Below, one piece after another: positions 32,118-37,824 of a DNA stretch of 37,824 nt. Origin of the DNA: Roseburia_C sp051879315 (GTDB taxonomy: Bacteria; Bacillota; Clostridia; Lachnospirales; Lachnospiraceae); contig JBJELW010000022.1 in the NCBI GenBank assembly GCA_051879315.1, positions 1 to 37,824 of the forward strand, written 5' to 3'. The notes beneath the pieces are model-generated. The model was not told the DNA's origin. It saw only the letters and a program-made list of their open reading frames with translations, and did no database searches. The first letter of the stretch is position 1. The number at the start of each line of letters is the position of its first letter. A program made the position numbers and the translations under genes.

Positions 32118-32489
32118 ATGAAAACTTTGGTTGCTATGCTTGAAAATACAGATACATATGATAAGGAAAATGCACTTATAGATATTTATATTTATCTTTT
32201 GGAAAACAAAATAAATCTGAATGAAGGACAGCAAGTTTTTGTTGAATTGTCTAAGTTAAGAGATAGAACTTTATCAGATGGCTCGGAATCATACTTTGAA
32301 GAATTTAATAGAAATGGGTTGCCTATTGAGATTATCAGTAAATATGCTAGTAGAGATGTTGTTAGCATATATACCGAATTAAGTAAATCCGGAAAATATG
32401 ATGAAATCGACGAATGGATGTCTAAAAATGAATGGTTGTTTAATGAAGAGTTATCGGCGATTATTAAGGCGTCTCTTGATAATGTATGA
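32118..32489 (+). CDS. Small helical acidic protein, unknown
   Basis: 123 residues, mostly helical: YDKENALIDIYIYLLENKIN, then FVELSKLRDRTLSDGSESYF. The pattern resembles small immunity proteins that fold as helical bundles; this is only a resemblance. GAGGAG is upstream of ATG 32118. It lies 38 bp before the RhuM-family gene. Confidence 0.66.
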   Translation: MKTLVAMLENTDTYDKENALIDIYIYLLENKINLNEGQQVFVELSKLRDRTLSDGSESYFEEFNRNGLPIEIISKYASRDVVSIYTELSKSGKYDEIDEWMSKNEWLFNEELSAIIKASLDNV

Positions 32490-32527
32490 AGGTGGCTAGA
32501 TGATTTAGAGAAAGGTGAATTATTATA

Positions 32528-33508
32528 GTGAACGATTCAGAAATTATAATATATAAAACAGAAGATGGATTAACACAAGTAGATGTGACATTTACGGATG
32601 ATACAGTTTGGTTGACACAAGATCAAATGGCAGAATTGTTTCAGAAGGCTAAATCTACTATAAATGAACATATCAATAATATTTATGATGACGGAGAACT
32701 CAAAAAAGAAGATACACTGAGAAAATTCGGAAATTCCGAATTTTCTACAAAGCCAACGAATTACTATAATTTGGATATGATTATTTCAGTTGGTTATAGA
32801 GTTCGTTCGCAGCGTGGCGTTCAATTCAGAATTTGGGCCAGCGGTATACTTAAAGAATATCTAAAAAAAGGATTTGCCATGGATGATAAACGCCTAAAGG
32901 AACTAGGCGGAGGTGGATATTTCAAAGAATTGCTGGAAAGAATTCGAGATATCAGGGCTTCCGAAAAAGTATTTTATCGGCAGATACTTGAAATATATGC
33001 TACGAGTATTGATTATGACCCAAAAGCTGTTGAATCAATAATCTTCTTTAAAAAAGTACAGAATAAAATTCATTATGCAATTTCCGGTGAGACTGCTGCT
33101 GAAGTGATATATCACAGAGCGGATGCTGAAAAAGAGTTTATGGGACTGACAACTTTTGAGGGAAATCAGCCTACACTTCGAGAGGCAAAAGTGGCAAAGA
33201 ACTATCTTGATGAGAAGGAACTTCGAGCAATGGGACAGTTGGTATCAGGATATCTTGATTTTGCTGAACGTCAGGCAGAAAGAGAAGTTGCTATGACTAT
33301 GCAGGACTGGGCAAGACATTTAGACGGAATTCTTACTTCAACAGGGGAACAATTGCTTGTTGGGAATGGTAGTATATCGCACACTCAGGCCATGGAAAAA
33401 GCAGAAAATGAATATAAGCGATACAAAGCAAGGACGCTAAGTGATGTTGAAAAAGATTATTTGGAGAGTATTGAAGACTTATCTGCGACATATGGTAAGA
33501 AGCGTTAG
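32528..33508 (+). CDS. RhuM-family protein
   Basis: 326 residues from GTG 32528 (AAAGGTG before it). The N-terminal WLTQDQMAELFQKAKSTINE is the usual RhuM/Fic-associated helix-turn-helix start; then YNLDMIISVGYRVRSQRGVQ and FRIWASGILKEYLKKGFAMD are the family core. The C-terminal half is the DinJ-like and coiled region KVQNKIHYAISGETAAEVIY. RhuM was first described on a Salmonella pathogenicity island; its molecular role is unknown, and many copies sit in mobile or defence regions. Position between the DUF4261-like copies supports a mobile cassette. Confidence 0.86.
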   Translation: MNDSEIIIYKTEDGLTQVDVTFTDDTVWLTQDQMAELFQKAKSTINEHINNIYDDGELKKEDTLRKFGNSEFSTKPTNYYNLDMIISVGYRVRSQRGVQFRIWASGILKEYLKKGFAMDDKRLKELGGGGYFKELLERIRDIRASEKVFYRQILEIYATSIDYDPKAVESIIFFKKVQNKIHYAISGETAAEVIYHRADAEKEFMGLTTFEGNQPTLREAKVAKNYLDEKELRAMGQLVSGYLDFAERQAEREVAMTMQDWARHLDGILTSTGEQLLVGNGSISHTQAMEKAENEYKRYKARTLSDVEKDYLESIEDLSATYGKKR

Positions 33509-33576
33509 TACGCTAAATTCAGTTTGTTCTCTTAATGCAATAAGCTGATTTTTTCAGTCGAAGAGAGTTGTTTTAC

Positions 33577-33812
33577 ATGAGATTGGGAAGAGATAATGTT
33601 GTTTGTAATCAGCTTATAAAAATGAAGTTGGAGAATTTAATTAGTAATACTGGAATTATAAATATGGAAAATTTCTTAAAACTGTAGGAAGTATACATGC
33701 AACTTTTATATATGTTCCACACGCAGAAGTTCAAACCTATAAGAAACTTATTGCAAAATGTCCCAATGAAGAGTTTAGAGAAATATTAGAAATCAGATTA
33801 AATAAGCAGTAA
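33577..33812 (+). pseudogene. Possible frameshifted small gene, unknown
   Basis: A 36-codon frame from ATG 33577 ends at TAG after LENLISNTG. A second frame from about 33646, with no start, reads WNYKYGKFLKTVGSIHATFI and PHAEVQTYKKLIAKCPNEEF, ending at TAA 33810-33812. Together they look like one small protein broken by an indel near 33645. The family is not recognised. This is the only coding signal between the RhuM-family gene and 33843. Confidence 0.35.
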
Positions 33813-33842
33813 TAATTCCGGCTTTATTAAGGAGGATGAAAC

Positions 33843-33938
33843 GTGAATGCATATTTTAATATGTACTGCTTAATGATGCGTTTGGAAAAAGCGGAAAGAA
33901 AACGTCTTCGTGAGGAAGGAAGAATAGAAAGGGGATAG
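33843..33938 (+). CDS. 31-residue basic peptide upstream of the DUF4261-like gene
   Basis: GTG 33843, behind AAGGAGGATG (33830-33839), encodes MNAYFNMYCLMMRLEKAERK, then RLREEGRIERG, with TAG at 33936. The stop overlaps the ribosome site of the next gene (AGGGGATAGTC), so it may be a coupling leader. Copy 1 lacks the peptide but keeps the same AGGGGATAGTCATGGG junction. Confidence 0.45.
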   Translation: MNAYFNMYCLMMRLEKAERKRLREEGRIERG

Positions 33939-33940
33939 TC

Positions 33941-34840
33941 ATGGGAATTTTAGAAAAAGAAGAAAAGGTTTTTCAACAGGATCTGAGCAAAGAGCAAGAG
34001 CGTCCCGGTGGTATTTTTATGATCCATTTATTGATGGAAGAAATGTGTGAGATGCCGGAAAAAGAGCTTATGCAGGAAGTGATGGAGAAACATCTTGGGG
34101 ATACAGACTGTTTTTGTCATGATGGAAAAGTGGTAGGATTTGCGGCAAAAAATTATAAAGTACATTACGAAAAAGAAGATAAAGATGTACCGCCATCACT
34201 TATGATCATGGATTGTATTAAGATTGAAAAACCCATTATGGACGAAATTGCGCAAAGTCAGTTGTGGGATTGTCCGGAGGGAAAGGAAATACTGGATAGA
34301 TGTTCCTATCAGGTCATTGCCACAGATATGTTGGCTGCGGGATTGGAATACAAAGACAGAGCGAGGATGCTGGTGGATTATGTGGAGGCACTTGTTGAGT
34401 TGTATCCTTCGTGCAAAGCGGTTGTTTTTGAAACATCGAAAAAAATGTTTACAAGAGAAGCAATTGTGAATTGTACCGTTCCCAAGGAAGCACGTTTTAT
34501 ATATTATGCCGTCAATGTCAGGTATTTTCGCATACAGGGCGGCAACGACATGATGGTTGACACCGTTGGCATGAGTACGTTATTCTTGCCGGATTTGCAA
34601 TATCATTTCCATGGTATGGACCCGAATGCGGTGGTAAATCATGCTTACAATGTACTCAGCTATATTTTTGACAATGACAATCCGATTAAATCGAATGATC
34701 ATATGGATGGGATAAAGGATGGAAAAATCAGCCCGGACGTGCAGTGGAACGTGCAGTATGAAAACGCATTGATACAACCGGTTCGGGAAGTGCTTGATAT
34801 TAACATGGGGGAGTATGCATCGGGAAGAAGAGATGAATAG
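33941..34840 (+). CDS. DUF4261-like protein, copy 2, full length
   Basis: 299 residues. FMIHLLMEEMCEMPEKELMQ, AAGLEYKDRARMLVDYVEAL, YPSCKAVVFETSKKMFTREA and NVRYFRIQGGNDMMVDTVGM followed by the C-terminal PDLQYHFHGMDPNAVVNHAY fit the DUF4261 pattern, a family with no known biochemical role that is sometimes found in toxin/immunity neighbourhoods. The last 84 codons are identical at the DNA level to copy 1. A terminator follows at 34847. Confidence 0.72.
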   Translation: MGILEKEEKVFQQDLSKEQERPGGIFMIHLLMEEMCEMPEKELMQEVMEKHLGDTDCFCHDGKVVGFAAKNYKVHYEKEDKDVPPSLMIMDCIKIEKPIMDEIAQSQLWDCPEGKEILDRCSYQVIATDMLAAGLEYKDRARMLVDYVEALVELYPSCKAVVFETSKKMFTREAIVNCTVPKEARFIYYAVNVRYFRIQGGNDMMVDTVGMSTLFLPDLQYHFHGMDPNAVVNHAYNVLSYIFDNDNPIKSNDHMDGIKDGKISPDVQWNVQYENALIQPVREVLDINMGEYASGRRDE

Positions 34841-34846
34841 TTTAAT

Positions 34847-34894
34847 CACAAAAATGACCGCTTGTTTTCTCGGGACAGGGCGGTTATTTTTGTG
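34847..34894 (+). terminator. Terminator after the DUF4261-like gene
   Basis: CACAAAAATGACCGC (34847-34861) pairs with GCGGTTATTTTTGTG (34880-34894), 15 bp with one G-T pair and an 18-nt loop; the T-run is inside the stem. Confidence 0.85.
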
Positions 34895-35174
34895 TCTTGT
34901 GGCTTCCGATGGTATATCCAAGTCCGAAAGAGGTCAGACATAAGCTGATTACTGCAATCAGACCTTCAATAGTGTAGCAGAAGGAGTTACAATATACAAT
35001 ACGAGCGAAAATAAGGCATTCTAAAGGTATGTTCAGAAATAGATTAATTTGGTAAAATTGGAAAATAAGAGAATCATACTTTGATTACTACATTGCAATG
35101 TCATAACAGAGCTTAAGAATGATGAATTTAGGCATGTGGATTTGGGACAGTTAACTGTGGCTGGAGGTGCTGCG

Positions 35175-35432
35175 ATGAGTAGCTTTTCGAGAATGATTGA
35201 AGATGCAAAAAAAGATATAATTATACTTATGGATAATTCCAAGAATCTTCCTTGGTATATGAGTATTAGTCAACTTGAAATGATTATCAAGGAATTAGAA
35301 AAAATGAATGAGGTTAGAGACAAAGATATATTTTTTCCATATTATCCGAAAGGGATAGCCGATTGCTGGGAATTAAGTGATGAATTGGGTAACAAACTAT
35401 TGGAGATATTGGATATTTATAAAAAGTTGTAA
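35175..35432 (+). CDS. Small helical protein, unknown
   Basis: 85 residues from ATG 35175, behind GGAGGTG (35161-35167). MIEDAKKDIIILMDNSKNLP and WYMSISQLEMIIKELEKM suggest a helical protein, with a C-terminal DCWELSDELGNKLLEILDIY. The frame stays open upstream to about 35080 without a better start. It could be an immunity-type or regulatory protein; no family is recognised. Confidence 0.6.
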   Translation: MSSFSRMIEDAKKDIIILMDNSKNLPWYMSISQLEMIIKELEKMNEVRDKDIFFPYYPKGIADCWELSDELGNKLLEILDIYKKL

Positions 35433-35483
35433 ATTACATACATTCATTTAACTATGAACTGGAATTTTTAGAGGAGAATACAT

Positions 35484-36101
35484 ATGAATCCAATGATACT
35501 GGGCAGAGGTTTTGCAATGGGAGTAGCTATCCCGGTGATAACTTTAGTAACCGGAATTCTTTCAAGAATACCGGTCTTTACAATAACCGGTAAACGAAAA
35601 GCTGTCAGTGGGATGGTTACGGTGGTGCCGTTTTGCTTGGCAATTGTTGTTCTTTTGCTGTTTTTCGTTGTATTGGGCTGTGATCCTTATGAGGCAGATA
35701 TCTGGTGGGGGATCCTTTTGCTGTATGGGGTGTGCTGGCTTGCATTTTCCGCTTTGAGTTGTCTGGTTGAAGATGCAAAATGCATACTGGAAAAAGACGG
35801 GATTCGATTCCGCAAGGCAATTGGTTTCAGTCACAAATATACTTATGACGAGATCCGCAAATATGCGAAGGTAATCAGACCATTCGTATGCAGAGATAAT
35901 TTTTGCATTTATTTAGGAGATAGACAGGCTGTTTTACCCTTGAAATATTCCATAGGTGGACGCCCGTTGGTGAAAGAGTTTTGCAAAAGGCTTGATTTGA
36001 ATTATGAGGAAATGATAGAGCTGTCAAAGGTTAATTGGAAGATCGGGGCCAATATGTATTACCTGATGGAAAAAATGGTAAAGGAAGAGAAGAAACGTTA
36101 A
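35484..36101 (+). CDS. Membrane protein with PH-like cytoplasmic domain, unknown
   Basis: 205 residues. Three hydrophobic segments (about 8-26, 47-67 and 73-95) are followed by LEKDGIRFRKAIGFSHKYTY, then DEIRKYAKVIRP, and later LPLKYSIGGRPLVKEFCKRL, a pattern like the PH-like domains of DUF6560-type proteins. GAGGAG precedes the start. The assignment is loose. Confidence 0.62.
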   Translation: MNPMILGRGFAMGVAIPVITLVTGILSRIPVFTITGKRKAVSGMVTVVPFCLAIVVLLLFFVVLGCDPYEADIWWGILLLYGVCWLAFSALSCLVEDAKCILEKDGIRFRKAIGFSHKYTYDEIRKYAKVIRPFVCRDNFCIYLGDRQAVLPLKYSIGGRPLVKEFCKRLDLNYEEMIELSKVNWKIGANMYYLMEKMVKEEKKR

Positions 36102-36134
36102 AAGTTTTTTATTTTTAGGGTGGAAATAATATAT

Positions 36135-36163
36135 TTGACGAGAAATACTTACGACTATATACT
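36135..36163 (+). promoter_or_regulatory. Promoter of the AlbA_2 regulator gene
   Basis: TTGACG (36135-36140) and TATACT (36158-36163) with a 17-bp spacer. The spacer holds CTTACG, the inverse of the CGTAAG repeats that follow downstream. Confidence 0.75.
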
Positions 36164-36168
36164 TTAAT

Positions 36169-36210
36169 CGTAAGCTAAGTCGTAAGCTAAGTCGTAAGCG
36201 AAATCGTAAG
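36169..36210 (+). repeat. Four 12-bp direct repeats, probable operator
   Basis: CGTAAG begins at 36169, 36181, 36193 and 36205, an exact 12-bp period, with the unit consensus CGTAAGCTAAGT. An inverted copy (CTTACG) lies within the promoter spacer at 36149-36154. The repeats cover the predicted transcription start and 5' leader, the usual place for a repressor. Confidence 0.75.
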
Positions 36211-36228
36211 TTGTTGTGGAGGTAGATT

Positions 36229-37743
36229 ATGGCGATTCCAATTACTATAGAAAAACTTTTAACTGAAAATGTTGTAGAATGGGCAAGAATCGAATTTAAA
36301 GAAGGCTGGAATCCAGAAACAACATTAAAGACTATTAGTGCATTTGCCAATGATATTGATAATTGGGGCGGTGGATATATAGTTATAGGTGCAGAAGAAA
36401 AAAACGGGAAAGTAGTTAGACCAGTAAAAGGAATTGAACCTGATTCAGTAGATAAGATACAAAAAGAACTGCTTAGATATTGCAAATACTTGAAGCCGGT
36501 ATATATTCCACAAACTCAACCAGTATACTTTGATGGGAAAATGCTTCTGTTGGTGTGGTGTCCTGGTGGGTATGAAAGACCATATGCCTGTCCGAAGGCA
36601 CCTGATTCAAGGAATAGTGAAAAGATTTATTATATACGAAAATTGTCTAGCACAATTGAAGCTACCGATATAGATGTAAAAGAATTGATGTCATTATCAC
36701 ATAATATTCCGTTTGACGATAGAATCAATCCAAAGGCTAAGATGAAAGATCTAAAATATCCGATTATAAAAAATTACCTGCAGAGTGTTAATAGTAGTTT
36801 ACTTGACGATATTGACAATTTGGATACAGAGCAGTTGGCAAGAAATTTAAGGATCGCAGATGGTCCATCGGAATATTATAAACCATTAAATGTTGGAATT
36901 TTGTTTTTTAATGATCATCCGGAAATGTTTTTTCCTTATAGCCAAATAGAAGTTGTTAATATTCCAGATCCAACAGGGCAGGGAATGGAGGAACGTATTT
37001 TTACTGGACCGATAGATGAACAATTACGAAATGCTCTGAATTATATAAAAAATAATGTAATCGCAGAGAAGATTTTTAAGGTTACCGGACAAGCAGAAGC
37101 TATAAGAGTTAAGAACTATAGTTATGAAGCAATTGAAGAATTTCTTTCAAATGCAATTTATCACAAATCTTATCAGATACATGAACCGGTCACAGTGCGA
37201 ATAGAAGCAGATAAGATAGAAATTACTAGCACACCAGGACCGGATAGATCAATTACTGATGATGATATAAGTAAATACCAGATGAGAACGAGAAGATATA
37301 GAAATCGAAGAATAGGAGATTTTCTAAAAGAGCTGCATCTTGTAGAAGGAAGAAACACTGGAATCCCTACAGCTATTAAGGCGATTAAAGAAAATGGTTC
37401 TCCATTACCATTACTTCTTACAGATGAAGAACGTTCGTTTTTTTCAGTAATTATTCCGATTCATGAAGCATTTGTAGGTAATGGAAAAATTAGTGATGAG
37501 GAAAAAGCCACTGATGCTATAGTTACACCAAAACGTAGAACAAAAGAGCAGATAAAGGAACTTATATTAGATGTATTGGTGGGCGAAAGCATTTCAGCGA
37601 ATGAGCTATATAAAAGACTGGGATATTCGGGCAATGCTTCAAAAACTTTTAGAAATTGCATAGAAGAATTGATGGCAGAAGGAAAAATACATTATGCCTC
37701 AGATAATATGCAAGATGCAAATAATGTATTGGTAAAGAATTGA
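36229..37743 (+). CDS. AlbA_2 / HATPase transcriptional regulator (Schlafen-type DNA-binding)
   Basis: 504 residues. Residues about 10-135 form an AlbA_2 (Schlafen/DivIVA-like) domain: ARIEFKEGWNPETTLKTISA, FANDIDNWGGGYIVIGAEE, and YYIRKLSSTIEATDIDVKEL. Residues about 295-400 resemble the HATPase_c_4 domain (EEFLSNAIYHKSYQIHEPVT). A C-terminal winged helix (LILDVLVGESISANELYKRL then GYSGNASKTFRNCIEEL) would bind DNA. Such proteins are annotated as RecG-like helicases or ATP-dependent regulators; helicase motifs are not present. The repeats just upstream suggest autoregulation. Confidence 0.85.
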   Translation: MAIPITIEKLLTENVVEWARIEFKEGWNPETTLKTISAFANDIDNWGGGYIVIGAEEKNGKVVRPVKGIEPDSVDKIQKELLRYCKYLKPVYIPQTQPVYFDGKMLLLVWCPGGYERPYACPKAPDSRNSEKIYYIRKLSSTIEATDIDVKELMSLSHNIPFDDRINPKAKMKDLKYPIIKNYLQSVNSSLLDDIDNLDTEQLARNLRIADGPSEYYKPLNVGILFFNDHPEMFFPYSQIEVVNIPDPTGQGMEERIFTGPIDEQLRNALNYIKNNVIAEKIFKVTGQAEAIRVKNYSYEAIEEFLSNAIYHKSYQIHEPVTVRIEADKIEITSTPGPDRSITDDDISKYQMRTRRYRNRRIGDFLKELHLVEGRNTGIPTAIKAIKENGSPLPLLLTDEERSFFSVIIPIHEAFVGNGKISDEEKATDAIVTPKRRTKEQIKELILDVLVGESISANELYKRLGYSGNASKTFRNCIEELMAEGKIHYASDNMQDANNVLVKN

Positions 37744-37776
37744 GAGTATTGCACATTGGGGTAAAAGGAGAAGCAA

Positions 37777-37824
37777 ATGAAAAAGAAGGTTGTCATTATT
37801 TTATCAATCGTATATTGGATCATT
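37777..37824 (+). CDS. Start of a gene cut by the window end
   Basis: ATG 37777 behind AAAAGGAG (37763-37770) reads MKKKVVIILSIVYWII, a basic N-terminus and hydrophobic stretch that looks like a signal peptide or membrane anchor. The rest is outside the window. Confidence 0.75.
   Translation, partial: MKKKVVIILSIVYWII

Overview
The window looks like a chromosome segment of a low-to-moderate GC Gram-positive anaerobe, most likely a gut Lachnospiraceae (Clostridia). Evidence: strong AGGAGG-type ribosome sites, some TTG and GTG starts, a FtsX-type ABC exporter and MATE pump beside OmpR/histidine-kinase pairs, and many palindromic intergenic repeats of the sort common in that family. This is inference; there is no rRNA or marker gene here. 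Almost every gene is on the + strand. A run of exactly 100 N (16646-16745) is an assembly gap inside a tandem repeat.

Layout. 1-5660: a flavin reductase-type protein, then a copper/thiol-looking module (HMA + TauE/SafE membrane domain + cupredoxin-like tail, followed by a Cys-rich DUF2318-like protein) and an OmpR/kinase pair with a frameshifted small membrane gene behind it. 5770-6860: an AAC(3)-like acetyltransferase preceded by three consecutive hairpins, the last holding its Shine-Dalgarno sequence. 6940-7190: an unexplained array of alternating inverted 8-mers with a period of about 52.5 bp. 7710-9480: a broken CPBP-type membrane gene and a LacI-family regulator. 9670-18150: a resistance-style block with a MATE pump, second OmpR/kinase pair, MITE-like element, large FtsX permease, ABC ATPase and MFS pump. 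18290-19080: EcsC-like protein.

19140-19485 holds what I consider the most interesting locus: a 28-residue membrane peptide on the - strand and a divergent small RNA on the + strand. The RNA is antisense-like to the peptide's translation start, and its terminator loop is complementary to the loop of the peptide mRNA terminator. This is the architecture of a type I toxin-antitoxin system with a trans-acting antisense RNA. It abuts a decapitated VOC/glyoxalase gene.

19640-24940: GNAT, two small unknown proteins, a 926-residue hybrid kinase with receiver and Hpt domains, and a two-receiver regulator with no output domain. 25080-30970: an APH(3')-like gene with an internal deletion, a MIF-type tautomerase, a YefM/ParE-type toxin-antitoxin pair, a Nudix hydrolase, GNATs and small membrane proteins. 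One GNAT carries a palindromic repeat inserted in frame. 31000-34840: a four-unit hairpin array, then two copies of a DUF4261-like gene (one deleted) that share a perfect 253-bp 3' end and flank two small acidic genes and a RhuM-family gene. 34840-37824: two unknown proteins and an AlbA_2/HATPase regulator whose leader carries four 12-bp direct repeats, probably its own operator; a last gene is cut by the window end.

The recurring themes are antimicrobial-type acetyltransferases, phosphotransferase remnants and efflux pumps, and unusual density of hairpin repeats. Several of these repeats preserve base pairing despite sequence change or sit inside open frames.
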